From Neoconidiobolus thromboides FSU 785 (taxonomy: Eukaryota > Entomophthoromycota > Entomophthoromycetes > Entomophthorales > Neoconidiobolaceae): 60,715 nt of DNA. The stretch's first letter is position 1; each line of letters begins with the position of its first letter. A program made the position numbers and the translations under genes. The stretch is from positions 1 to 60,715 of the forward strand of contig MU626384.1 in the NCBI GenBank assembly GCA_025603075.1, given 5' to 3'. Positions 31,401-43,100 of this stretch are shown here, piece by piece. Under the pieces are notes generated by a model. That model had not been told where the DNA came from. It did not search any database and saw only the letters and a list, made by a program, of their open reading frames with translations.

Positions 31401-32228
31401 AAAAAGAATGAAAAACTGGGCGAAACCAAAAGAGATAAGCAAAAGATACTCAGTGCCACAAACGGGAGTTAGAAATCGATCTAAGAGCCTTGATCCCTTT
31501 AGTCATAACTTTTCTGATGTTAAAGAAAAAATGAATAACAAAGCAGGGTTTATTGAAAATGAGAAATTAAATGAGCAGGTTTTGGTCCGAGTGAAGGGAA
31601 ATAACCCAGATACTATACAAGCACCATTCACCACCTTAGAAGAAACATTTCAAAAAGTACCAGAGCATATCGGTTTCAATATCGAAGTAAAATACCCAAT
31701 GATAGATGAAGCTGAAGAGTATGACATACGTGGCAGTGAAATCGAATTAAATACTTTTGTGGATAGTATTCTATCAGTAGTATATGAGCATTTGTCTAAA
31801 CAAACACAAAGACCAGTAATGTTTTCATCTTTCCACCCTGAGATCTGTTTATTATTGAATCTAAAGCAAAATCACTTTCCAGTGTTTTTTTTAAATGATT
31901 GTGGATACTCTAATATGTGTGATCCCAGGTGTAATTCTCTTAAAGCTGCAGTATCATTTGCTACTGCTCATCAGTTAGAAGGCGTTGTTATTATTTGTGA
32001 TCCACTTTTAAATGCTCCTCGTTTAATTACTTCAATTAAACAAGTAGGATTAAAGTGTTTCACCTACGGATCCAAAAACAATGATTTACCTTCTGTTGCA
32101 TTACAGAAGTCAATTGGAGTCGACGCAGTCATTGTGGTAAGTATTGAAATCTAAAAATAAACTATAGTTTAACATATTCTTAGGACTCAGTTGCAGCAGT
32201 CTCTCGCAGTTTACAAACTGAAAAGTAA
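28460..32228 (+). CDS. GDE1: Glycerophosphodiester phosphodiesterase with SPX and ankyrin domains (Gde1 type)
   Basis: Seven exons: 28460-28509, 28553-28647, 28692-28844, 28891-29058, 29131-29180, 29230-32136, 32184-32228. They total 1155 aa in phase. The N-terminal SPX domain starts MKFGKYIQKNQVPEW and continues YYLSYKKLKRTIK, the basic inositol-pyrophosphate-sensing surface, and includes KRFNTSISPAFV. Ankyrin repeats span about residues 400-630 (GRRPLHYAALNN, GESALHMAARSGCSNCTKIL, ESGITALSLAAMEGN). The GDPD domain (about 800-1145) keeps catalytic HRG, ENTVLSF, EFDVQLTKD, VIYHD and NIEVKYP motifs, so it is predicted active, unlike Pho81-type proteins. Expected function is cytosolic hydrolysis of glycerophosphocholine to choline and glycerol-3-phosphate, linked to phosphate status. 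Confidence 0.95.
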
Positions 32229-32648
32229 AGCTGACGATATGCTTTCAGTTTTTGGCAATACCTTAGTCATAAATACCGAATTTATTCATTTAATAATCCA
32301 TATTCTATAATAAAAAATAATATATATTTTAACACTAATTCTTCTACGTTGAGAACAATCCTATATTAAGTTAGCTCAAAACAACATAAAATACTCTTAA
32401 AATGCTAGATGAATGTTTATAGATTCAAAACAGATTTTGAACTTAAATAGTTGAAAAGCAATTAGCTACCTTGAGTAATATATTTATAGATGATCAAATA
32501 AAAAATCCTACAGCACAGATGATACATAAAAAACAATTACAAAAAAGTTACCTTAAATCACTCCTCAAGTAATATTTAAACATAAAATAACTGAAATTCC
32601 AATAACTGAAATCAAAACTCCGCATTTTTAAACGAATATAATTAATTT
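32229..32648. other. Convergent intergenic region between GDE1 and a small membrane protein
   Basis: 420 bp of AT-rich sequence. A possible alternative 3' exon of the minus-strand membrane protein gene could lie here (open frames exist below 32700), but nothing decisive is seen. Confidence 0.4.
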
Positions 32649-33109
32649 TTATAAAAGGGATAAAAAGGACCACATAGATATAGAGATATTGAGAGTAATT
32701 AAAGGGGTCAACATACCCCAATAAGAGGATAAGCATATATTCCAACTGATTCCAGCTGTTACTAAAGCCATACTTGCTACTTGAATTTGCCTCTTTGCTT
32801 TGTCATCATGCTTCCAATCTTGACTGGAAAATTTATAGTTCGGGTCAACAAACTTTTGATAAAGATAATTATAAATAAAAACCCCTATAAACAAGAAAGT
32901 TGATAATAATGCGATGATATATGAAAAGCTAAAAGATTAGACATAGATATAAAAATAGCTGGAACTAATACTTACTTATTATAAACAGTTGGTTCAAAGA
33001 ATAAAATATTTACAACATGTAATTTATAATTAATTATACTTGTTGATATGAATAATAAGGCCATTATCAATGGTCGCACCATCTTTTTTTTAAATCGAAC
33101 TTGACTCAT
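32649..33109 (-). CDS. Small multi-pass membrane protein, possibly Pho88/SND3-like
   Basis: Two exons: from the ATG at 33109 to a GTAAG donor about 32973, then from about 32931 to the stop at 32649, roughly 140 aa. Hydrophobic segments are visible near residues 11-28 (LIMALLFISTSI), 45-65 (SYIIALLSTFLFIGVFIYNY), 90-110 (ASMALVTAGISWNICL) and the C-terminal end, separated by a charged loop (QDWKHDDKAKRQ). The order of segments and loop resembles Pho88/SND3 (ER targeting) of yeast, but identity is too low for a firm call. The 3' end could be extended by an intron. Treat the function as unknown. Confidence 0.5.
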
Positions 33110-33436
33110 TTTAATCAAAAATAATAATTTTAAAATTGCAATTAATCCCTATTTGCCTAAAATACAAATGATGAACAATCAAAAGTAGAACAAGACTTAT
33201 ACTGCAATTTTAGTTTGTAATAATATTCCGGAAAATAATCTAGATAGCCCAAATAATATATATGAGTATCATTAAGAAATATACCGGTTATTTTATAATT
33301 AGATGGCTATAATATACCGATTTTAATTTAAAAATTACTCCCTTTAAAACATTATGAAAAACTTATTTATGTAAAAGTAAGCTTTTATTTTTCATTTTTT
33401 ATTAAAAATATAAATTCGTATCACAAGAAATAATAA

Positions 33437-34624
33437 TTAATTGGTTAATCGCCCTACTCTCATCGATGACATCAAATTACGTGCCCCATTAGAATGATCA
33501 TAAACATCCCCATTAAAAGCTTGAGTAGCGTCTTTACCTAAATAGGCACGTATATATTTAACACCTCCTGGATGCTCATGCATGAAGTTTTCAACATCAT
33601 GAATCACATTTTCAATTAATATCCAGCATTTGCCTTCTTCCTTTACCTTATTTTCATATTCTTTTAATGTAAAAGTAGGCAAATCTGAAATATCAACACC
33701 CCATTTAATTGTTGCTTTGACTTCGTCTAATTTCTTTACTTTCATCATGTATGCACCTTTTCTTACTTCATTTTCAGGGAATACTTTAAGATCATAACTA
33801 AGGCCAACTAAAGAAACAAGATAAATGAACCACTTAGTAGGATCATATTGATAAAATTTAATAGCATTACGATAATCTTGAGGGAACTCATGATGGAAGT
33901 TATGGTACCCTTCTCCCATTGTAATTAAAGCAGTAATGAAGAAATCTCTTGGTGAGAGCTTATCATCATAAGAAGCATCACCTAACCAATGAGCTAAAGA
34001 GTTGATACAGAAGGTAGCATGGTGAACAAGGACTAAACGAACGACGGCAGAGTAAAAGTAACCCCCTTCCCAGTCACCCCAAAAAACTCCTGGAATAATG
34101 GTAGGTAATATGAATCCCATGAACAAGGCTAATGGAACATAGTTTTGATGTTGGAATTTAACAATAGCGTCCTTTTCGAGATCATCGATTTCTGCTCTAC
34201 CGATCTTATCGGAGTCTTTCCTGAATATCATCCATCCAACGTGTGACCAAAGTAACCCCTTCTTTGAATTGTAAGGATCTTTTTCAGTATCAGTAAATCT
34301 ATGATGTACTCTGTGATCTTTGCACCACCACATAATAGATCCTTGTACTGCAGCAGAACCAGCAAGCATAAGGAAAACACGTAGAGGGGCAGATGCACTG
34401 TAAGACCTATGTGACCAATAGCGGTGGTAGCCTGCAGTGATACCAAGTTCAGATAAAACGAAATATAAGACTGCAAATATAGCGGTGTTAAGCTGTAGCT
34501 TAGCTTTGAGCATACCATAGACTGCAATAGTGGGGGTTATTGTTAATAATAAGGCTTGAGGCCAATTAATCTGTTGCCATAAAGGACGTTCACTCAAAGG
34601 GATCTTTTTAGTTGGCTTGGACAT
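33437..34624 (-). CDS. OLE1: Stearoyl-CoA (delta-9) fatty acid desaturase with C-terminal cytochrome b5 domain
   Basis: Intronless, 395 aa, shorter than yeast Ole1 (510 aa) mainly through a short N-terminus. An ER membrane di-iron enzyme that inserts the delta-9 double bond into palmitoyl- and stearoyl-CoA. The three histidine boxes are intact: HRYWSH (67-72), HRVHH (104-108) and HNFHH (241-245). Hydrophobic segments lie on either side of the boxes. The C-terminal cytochrome b5 domain has the heme-ligand motif HPGG (351-354) and a second His in YDHSNGARN. The fusion supplies electrons in cis and is typical of fungi. Oxygen dependence of the enzyme argues against an obligate anaerobe. Confidence 0.97.
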   Translation of the reverse strand: MSKPTKKIPLSERPLWQQINWPQALLLTITPTIAVYGMLKAKLQLNTAIFAVLYFVLSELGITAGYHRYWSHRSYSASAPLRVFLMLAGSAAVQGSIMWWCKDHRVHHRFTDTEKDPYNSKKGLLWSHVGWMIFRKDSDKIGRAEIDDLEKDAIVKFQHQNYVPLALFMGFILPTIIPGVFWGDWEGGYFYSAVVRLVLVHHATFCINSLAHWLGDASYDDKLSPRDFFITALITMGEGYHNFHHEFPQDYRNAIKFYQYDPTKWFIYLVSLVGLSYDLKVFPENEVRKGAYMMKVKKLDEVKATIKWGVDISDLPTFTLKEYENKVKEEGKCWILIENVIHDVENFMHEHPGGVKYIRAYLGKDATQAFNGDVYDHSNGARNLMSSMRVGRLTN

Positions 34625-35505
34625 TTTAAAAAATAAATAAAACTTAATAACTTTCTGGACTTTTGTACCTTTATATATTGCAATATATTTTAATTCATAT
34701 CCCTTATGACGTTATTTTACAATAGAAACTACTATTCTTAGACATAACCTTGTACACTAAAATAGTTATACTGAGACTATAAAGCTTTAACTAAACTCCA
34801 GATAAAAACGAAGGCTAGAGTAATAAAGCAGCTGAGCGTTCGTAATCCTTTACTAGCTGTATACTATTGGCAAAGATCTCAAATTTTCTTCAAATGTTTA
34901 GCTTGGCTATTCTATATAATAATTTATCACTTTTTTTATCTATTGATAAAGTAGATTAACACACCCATAGCTATTAACAAGTCCGTAAGTCTTTTAATAC
35001 TCATGAAAGTTAAATACAACATTTCGTCAATATGTTCCTACGGACTCCATTAAAGCACTGTTTTATCTGTAAAATAATAGCTACTGTATTTGAGTTGCTT
35101 ACCACATTGCTTTTTATTCTCAAATACCAAAAATTCACTTTACCTTTTATGGTAATAAGGATGAATAAAATTAGTTCACTTTCAGATAATAATTTTATTA
35201 CCAGCTAACGTAAAGGAAAAATAGGCTAGGGGTAATTTATTGTAATTTTCCATTAAGCCAACTTGATTTTTAAAATTTCATTTATTTTCCTTGATTATTA
35301 AAATTGGTTTTAGACCCTATTAATATTATAATCATTATACATGATTCTCAGACAGAAGCAAATTATATAAAAAAACCATTATATTGTAATAGTGTTTATT
35401 CTTAAACTATTTAGAATAAGGGGATGTTCTAATCTTCTATAAAAAGATCGATGTTGTGTTCAAGAAACAGATTACAACAGCAAATATAACAGTGATTCAT
35501 TCATA

Positions 35506-35609
35506 ATATGGCGATGTTTTTGGTTTCATTACTTTTTCCATCTTTTAAGCACTATTTGAGTGGAAAAATTGTTAATAAAATTCTTAAATACAAAAATATA
35601 TCCCCATAT
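35506..35609 (-). mobile_element. MITE-like element, copy 8 (reverse)
   Basis: The ends are ATATGGCGATGTTTTTGG and ATATCCCCATAT. It keeps the CTTTTAAGCACTATTTGAG and AAAATTCTTAAATAC blocks. Confidence 0.87.
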
Positions 35610-35939
35610 GATGGAGTGGGTTTGTGCTTTACGGGTTAAGCCTATATGATAATGCCAAAAGCTTCAAATACAATTTAAATGAAAATAGAAATTTTTGATA
35701 AATTTCATTTAATGTCTTAAGTGATATAAAGTTTCAAGGGTTTAAATTAATAATTGAAATTAAAGCAATATGCTTACTTCATTGATCAATATTTAAATAT
35801 TTTAAAACCAACACTGTTTAAAATAAGGATTAAGCTTTAAAATGCTTTTACAAATAATAATTTGACTATAAAATTACTGCTACAGCAGTCACTAAAATTG
35901 CAATAGCTATATAAGAATCTTTATTTTTTAAACATAAGC

Positions 35940-36047
35940 AAATGAGGGTGTTTTTTTTGGGCTCATTACTTTTTCCATCTTTTAAGCGCTATCTCAGCGG
36001 GAAAATTATTAGTAAAATCCTTAAATACAAAAATACATCCCCAAATA
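35940..36047 (-). mobile_element. MITE-like element, copy 9 (reverse)
   Basis: The ends are AATGAGGGTGTTTTTTTTG and ACATCCCCAAAT. The interior is intact, with TTTTAAGCGCTATCTCAGCG. Confidence 0.83.
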
Positions 36048-36450
36048 TTTAATCAATTTTTTCTAAAATATATGATATGTTTAAAATGTTATAAAATAAG
36101 CAATAAAACAAAAACAGTAATTTATTAAATATAAATTATTTTAATTTCTTATAAATTTTTAGTTTTTTATTGTGCTTTAATAGTTATTTAACTCTAGCTT
36201 TAAAAATTGGTATAATAATTTACTTTAATCAATATTTTAATCACTTTTCCAGCAGTTTAGAATTCAGAATGTAAGCAAGCATTTAAAAAAAATAGTATTT
36301 TTATAAGATAAATTGGCCACTTATATAGTGCCTTGCTGTTTTTTATAAATTTTATTATTAGATTTATTTATAGTCTAACTTTGTTAATAAAAGTAGTTTG
36401 ATAAAGCTGTCACAACTCTTTTTCAAATATTTTTACCATTTAAGAGTAAA

Positions 36451-36556
36451 ATATGGGGATGATTTTTTGGCTTCATTCCTTTTTCCATCTTTTAAATGCT
36501 ATTTGAGCAGAAAATTTGTTAGTAAAATTCTCAAATACAAAAATACATTCCCATAT
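36451..36556 (-). mobile_element. MITE-like element, copy 10 (reverse)
   Basis: The ends are ATATGGGGATGATTTTTTG and ACATTCCCATAT. The interior is intact. Confidence 0.87.
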
Positions 36557-36899
36557 TATGTTAAAATCCTGTCAAACATAAAGATTAAGCTTTAATAAAA
36601 TCAGCTAGACAAATATTTTGACCATAAAAACTGTCACTGACTACCTTAAAAAGAGTTTTAACAGCTGTAAATAAAATACTGTTGAATGTGAGTTTGAGAT
36701 ATCATTTTTAAACAATTTTAATTTAGCTAAGAAGCTTTAAAGCCAACATGTTGACCAAAAAACTTGGTCCTCAAAAAAACTGCACATTCTAATCACTTGA
36801 TCAAATTCAAAAGTTGCAAACAGATTAAAATGCCCCTTTTAAGCCCAAAACAGTATTTAATTTTTTACATTTTTGATTTAACTTCAATATCATTTTAAA

Positions 36900-37917
36900 A
36901 TGTATAATGGAATAGGTTTAAACACAGCACGAGGATCAGGCACAAACGGGTATGTAGTGAAGAATCTATCGAATGTGAAACCAAGGAGCAAGCGAGAGGA
37001 TAGTGAAGAAAATAGCAATTCAACCTTATTACCTAATCGTAAGCCAGATAAAGAGATTCTTTTGCATGAAAAAAAGAGAAAGATTGAAGTAGAGTGCATG
37101 GAGTTGCGAGTCGAGCTTGAGGATGAAGGGTGAGTTTTATTTTCTTAACTTTGGTTGTTTTATAATAGTTTATAGTCTTGAGGAAGAGGATATCGATGAT
37201 AAAGTAGATGCACTTCGACAAAAGTTGTTGAAAGAGTTTGATAGAGGATTAACAAAAAATGATCAAAAGCATATTGAAGCGCATGAAGTTCATAAGCTTG
37301 CTGAGGCAAAATTGAAGCAAAATAAAACTATGATGAAGGCTCTTGGAATTAAAGAAGATGACTTGGATGTAGACAAACCTTTGGATCAAGAGCAAGAAGA
37401 AGTTAAAGAAATTGTGGAACCTACTAGGCGTGAGGTGAATTACCGTGATATGGACAGGGAGAATGATTATGACTATGGAAAAGATAATAGGAGAGGTGAT
37501 AGAAGGGAGTTTAGAAGAGAATATATAAGAGATGATAGAAGACGTAATCGAAGGGATGATAGAAGAAGCGATTGGAGAGATAACCGAAGAGATGATAGAG
37601 GATATGATCGTAGAGACAATCGAAGAGACAATCGAAGAGAATATGAAAGGGAACCTACATACAAGAAAGCTGATACTGAGCCTGAATCACGTTCTGGGAA
37701 AGAGGCTGAAACTATTCATGAAAGAAAGGAAAGTGTAGATGGCGAAGCTAAAGAAAGAAATCCACAGGTTAAGCATTTTAAAAGGTATTCTCCTACTCCT
37801 TCACCTGAACCTGAATCAAGAGAGAAATATAACTCAAAACCCCATACTCCTCTTGGCTCACCTAGAGGTAACTATCGTAGAGGCTCTTATAAATCTCCTT
37901 CTCCAAAAAGAAATTAG
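36900..37917 (+). CDS. CWC21: Pre-mRNA splicing factor Cwc21/SRRM2-like
   Basis: Two exons, 36900-37129 and 37176-37917, giving 323 aa. The N-terminus [19 protein letters not shown] is the near-invariant start shared by Cwc21, fission yeast Cwf21 and human SRRM2. A cwf21 domain helix follows ([20 protein letters not shown]), then a hinge and an [17 protein letters not shown] segment. The C-terminal half is an Arg/Asp/Glu-rich low-complexity tract (repeats of RRDDRR and RDNRR type, about residues 165-235) and a Ser/Pro-rich end ([21 protein letters not shown]). The protein acts in the catalytic spliceosome near Prp8 and the 5' splice site. An intron-rich genome like this fits a retained factor. 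Confidence 0.93.
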
Positions 37918-38469
37918 TGGAACTATATTAAATACATTTATCTAGCTAAATGGTTTTTTAAATTCATCATTTGAATAAAGCATCAGTAGTTTATTTTTTA
38001 TTTTACTATGCAATATTATATAGACTTAAAGCCCTTATTTTTACTATTTATTCATTACTTTTTTAAACTCAAAATACTTTAGAATCAATTTAAGAGAGTG
38101 CAATAGTATCTTTCAACTTTAAAAATAAAGTTTGTTAGTGTACCTCTTTATTTGGGACTCTAAATCAAATTGTTAGTATCATTAGTCTTTTTATATATTC
38201 TGATCTTATTTATTTTATCTTACAATATGGTCTATAGCCTATAATTTATAATCTATGCCAATAATTATCTTAGTTCATAATAAAATTTTTAATGAAGAAT
38301 TCCAATAATGATTGGCTTTTTAGAAAATCAGAAAAAAAATCAAATTAAATGAATTCAACTACTTTTTGAAAGTATTCAATAATCCTAAAGAGAATATAGA
38401 AAATCAAAAGTAATCGCTTAACAAATAACGAATAACGAATAACATTCAATAATTTAATCAATTTATAAG
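37918..38469. other. Intergenic region between CWC21 and the importin gene
   Basis: 550 bp of AT-rich 3' flank and promoter. A short run of an ACAAATAACGAATAACGAATAA type repeat lies at about 38418-38440. Nothing else. Confidence 0.5.
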
Positions 38470-41400
38470 ATGGAACAAGCTGTATATTTAATTTTGTCCG
38501 AGTCTTTATCAAGTGATAATGCCATTCGAAACGCTGCCACTCAAAAATTAACAGAACTAGAAGATAATAATTTGGGTAAGAGATGAATAAGATTTAATAA
38601 GAGCCAACTAAATGAAACCTTAGAGTTTGCAGGAGCATTAGCAAAGATCTTGTCAAGTAATGAATGTGAAGCTGGAATAAGACAAGTAATTTAAAGCAAA
38701 AATAGAGAATAAATTAACTTTTTTACAAAGTCTGCTGGTGTAACGCTAAAAAATTATATCAATAAACATTGGTCCAAAAGTGCTGATTATTTTTCTGAGC
38801 CTATGCCTCCAGATAATGTTAAATCTATTGTTAGAGAGCTATCCTTTCATACTCTTTCTTCAAACATTTATAAAGTCCGTGCTGTTGCTGTAAGAAATTT
38901 TTAAATTAAAGTTCAAAGCATAACATCTAATATATAAAGGCTTTGATTGTAGCTAAGATTGCCCACTTTGACTGGCCAGAAGAATGGAGTAATTTTATTG
39001 ACCTTTTATTACAGCTTATTGCCAAAGGAGATAGATTAGCTGTCAATGGAGGAATGAAAGTTTTTTCTTGTAAAAATATACTGCATTATTCTTAAGCTAT
39101 TTAATAACTCCTTTTTAGATTTTGTGGATAAGGATTTATCAGACCAACAGATAGGCTCGGTTGGGCCAATTTTATTTCCAGAGCTTTTTAAAATAGCTTC
39201 AAGTGACAATGTAAATACGATTATAAATTGAAAGTTTTTTTTACCTAAAACATTTATTTAGGGGTTTTCTTATCAAACTAGGATGTATGCCGTGGAAGTT
39301 TTTTCAGGCATGATTTATATGATCAACACGGTAAAAGAAGAAAATCCAGACTTTGAACAAACTCTTTTAGCACCTATTTTTCCTAGTTGGTTAGAATACT
39401 TTTCAAATGTTTTAACTAACTGTGAAATTAATAATGTTACTATTGGATTACTAGTACAAATAGTTATTGTAAGTTAAGTAAACAAGGTTTAAATACAATA
39501 ATAATAATTTATAAAGGCATTACAATATACCATGGACTATTTCCCCCGACAGTTACTTGGAAAAGAAGCTCATTTTGCAAATTTGATATTATCCGCACTT
39601 GAAAAGATAAGCGATGCTTATGTAATAAGTGAAGTTTATGGCAATGAGTTACCGGAAAGTTGGTATGTTAAATCCAATTCTGATGAAGGAGGAGAAGATA
39701 GGGATAATAAGTTTGAGGACTTCATTTATCCTGCTTTTGATTTCTTTACTACTTTAAGCTCCAAAAAAAACAAGTCTGCAAAAGACGCTTTGACTCAAGA
39801 ACCTATTTCGTTATCTCGTATATTTTGGGTTATCTTCAAGTTGCATCAGGTTACTTCTGTACAGGTAAGACAAGAACGTGTATTGATCTATTAGTCAATT
39901 AAATCTTTTTTAGGTTGAAGAATGGGAAGAAGATCCAAATAAATTTGCTATTGATGAAGATGATGAATATATTAACTATAGTATAAGATTAACTGCCATG
40001 GATTTGTGCAACGTAACGCAATTTTTATATCATGATTTTTTTTTATTAGTTTAGCATTTGATAGGAATCTATGGTGCTCAAAGTATATCTGAATTGTCGT
40101 CCGCATGTGGGGCTCATATTCAAGCTGCCACAGCACAAAGACAAGCTGGAAATTCCAACTGGTAATATTTTACTATTAAAAAATAAACCACTAAACTTTT
40201 TAGGTGGCTTATTATCGAATCTTGTGTATCTTTAATTGGTAGTGGCTCATACGATATCATTGAAACATATGATTCAAACAAAGAATCAAAACCATTTGAT
40301 ATTGGTACTTTCTTTAGTACTGTTGTACTACCTCTTATGACCTTAAATGGTAATTTTGTATAACTTATAATACTTTAATTTTAATTTATTTTTAGAATTT
40401 CCAATAGCACAAGGACGTGCATTTGTATTTGCTTCACAATACGGATCTATTCTTCCTCAAGATCTTGCATTACAATGTTTAAATCATTCGATTAATATGA
40501 TGAAGAATGCTACTTCAATTTTGGTTAATATTTCGGGGTTAAAAGCAGTATCAAAGTAATTCTATAGTAATTTGAAGAGCTAAAAATTAATAAGATTTCT
40601 GTTTAGTTTCTGCTCTACATTAAGCAAGAACTTGCTTATCCCAATTGCACATGATCTATTTGAATCTACGTGCTCTATTTCATCCAAATGTAAGGGCGAG
40701 ATTTTGAATCTTCTTCTTGAAACTTGGTCATCAATTATCAAAGTAAATACGTTTTAGTACTAAAAATTATGTTATAATATGTTTTAGATTTCCCCAGAAA
40801 TAACCGTAAAATACTCTCAATTTTTCATACCAAAATTACTTGAAACCTGGATTCATTCAACAGAAGGTAATCATATTGCAGGTTTTATATCACAACATTA
40901 ATTGAGATCTATTAGATACCTATACTGCTCTTTTAGTGAGAGAAGTTATTAAAGAGCTTGCTGGTAATACAGAAGTATACCCATTGTTGGTTTCAAGCAT
41001 TGTACCTCCTTTAGTTAAGATACTTTCAGATCCATCTGCTAATACACAAATACTTTCAGTATTATTTTATTTTAATCAAATCAAAAGTCTCTAACTTTAT
41101 TTTAGTGTGTAGTTGATACTTTTTCAAGCCTTATAGAAGGAGGACCATCCCCACTACCACAAGGATTTGTTGCTAATCTATTATTACCTGTACTCTCTTG
41201 TATTGGCAAAAAAGATCAGGATTTAGAATTATGTGTTCAAGAGTTTTTGAAGAATCTTATTATCATGGATTTAAATCAAATCATTTCTTGGTAAGGATTA
41301 ATATAATAATAACTCAAATTATCTTAATATCTTAGGGAACATAATGGTCAAAATGGACTGACTTATATTATTAATTATGTGTCTACATTATTAAATAATG

Positions 41401-42534
41401 CTCTCCCAGAGGATGAGGGTGCTATTATGTATTGTGGTACTTTAATCTTAACTTTATTGTTAAAGGTAGTTGGGTTATTAATTTTTCATTAAGTATTATT
41501 TATATTTTTATTAGAATACAGAAGCTACCATCCCATACCTTAAAAACCTACTGACCCCACTTGTAGCTCGATTAATTACTACCAAGTCTCAAATGTTAAG
41601 ACAGGATTTTATTATGGTGATTGCTCAATTATGTCGAACCCATTTAGATGTGATCTTGGATTTCCTTTTTGAGGAAACATCTCCTAACCATTGCCCTAAA
41701 GTACAAGCATTGACAATATGGTTAGAGAATCATGATTCTTTCTCAGGCTACTTTCAAATCAAATTAAGGTAATTTGATTTTAAATAATGTAATTATAATT
41801 GACTGCTTTAAAAGTGCTTATGCGCTTGCTCAAATCTTTGTTAAAAATGACCCACGATTGGATACGCTCAAATGTAAATGGAAGTTAATTGATATCAACC
41901 CAGGAAGTAAATCAATCATCACTATTCTTTATTACTTATATTTATCTATTTTAGAAATTATTACTAGATCTCAAACTAGAGCGAGTAAGTTATTTGATTA
42001 TCAATTATTATAAATATTTACTTATTAGTTTATTAGCTGGTGAACACTATACTATGTTGCCCGCATCTGCTAAAATACTTACCCTCCTCATAGCAGATTA
42101 TCGTAATGATGCCTATACTACAGAAGCAAATCCTTTATATACTCAAGAAGTAGCTTTGATTTGAATGAAAAATAAAATATTTAACTTTTTTTTAGGAAAG
42201 TGAATGGCAAGATGTTGACGAGGATGATGGCAATTATTTATCGGGTAATAAAATTCAATATTTAATTATATGTAATAAAGCATTAAATTATTAAATTAGA
42301 CTTTGACTATGGAAGAAATGAAGATGAAGAACACTTCAAACATGATCCACTTTATAAATTTGAATTGAAGGTAAGTTTGATTAAACTATAATCAACTATT
42401 TTTAACAAAATTTAACTTAGGAATACCTTGGTGAACTTTTCAAGGCAGGTATATCTAATAATACGGGTAACCTACAGCACTATGCAACCTTATTAGAAAA
42501 GACCGATCAAGAAACTCTTAGATCTCTTCAATAA
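38470..42534 (+). CDS. KAP114: Importin-9 / Kap114-type karyopherin beta
   Basis: Intron-dense gene with about twenty short introns. Exon chain from ATG 38470 (MEQAVYLILSESLSSDN) to TAA 42532-42534, roughly 1000 aa. The N-terminal importin-beta domain shows NAATQKLTELE and IRQSAGVTLKNYINKHW. HEAT-repeat segments follow, including LIVAKIAHFDWPEEWSNFI and VEEWEEDPNKFAIDEDDEYI, the latter matching an importin-9 signature. The C-terminal part has ESEWQDVDEDDGNY, an acidic loop also typical of this subfamily. Kap114/importin-9 carries histones H2A-H2B and TBP into the nucleus. I checked several junctions but not all exon boundaries, so individual exon limits may be off by a few bases. Confidence 0.88.
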
Positions 42535-43100
42535 AAGATTTGCTAACACTTAGGCTATTAACATAATTTTCATTATATTAAATTTTGATTTATTTATACT
42601 TTTTTATTAATATTAAAATGTGAGAAGTTTTTTTAAATAAGTTATTCATTTATAGTTCTGCTCAAAGTTAGGATAAATTTGATCTTACCTAATGGTCTGA
42701 ATTTAGAATTTACTTTTTTTACTAAGCCTATCTTATGGCATTTTCTGAAATGATTAAGTCCAAAAACCAAGGACCTTTTAAGTCCATATGTGCTATAATG
42801 AAATTATATTTAAAATTCTAACTTAAATCTCAACCTATAGGTAGTACAACTATACTAAGCATTATTTTAAATAAACATATAGAAAGTCCATATTAGGACT
42901 TAAAAAGTGCCTGGCTTTTTGACCCAACCATTTCAAAGTGCTATACAAGGAATTGTCTATTATGAAAACAATTTTAAGCTGTCTTATTGTCACTATAAAA
43001 TTAAATTTAACTAATCTGGAACTATTTTATTGGCTAAGGTCAAATTAAATGACAACACGCCAATTTTAAAAAGAATCTTTTTAAATTATAAAATAAAAAT
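42535..43100. other. Intergenic region between importin gene and ArfGAP
   Basis: 566 bp of AT-rich 3' flank and promoter. Nothing recognised. Confidence 0.5.

Larger units (their letters stand above)
34625..36899. other. 2.3-kb divergent intergenic region between OLE1 and CWC21
   Basis: It contains the upstream region of OLE1 and three reverse-oriented MITE copies (35506-35609, 35940-36047, 36451-36556). No coding sequence is supported. Confidence 0.6.
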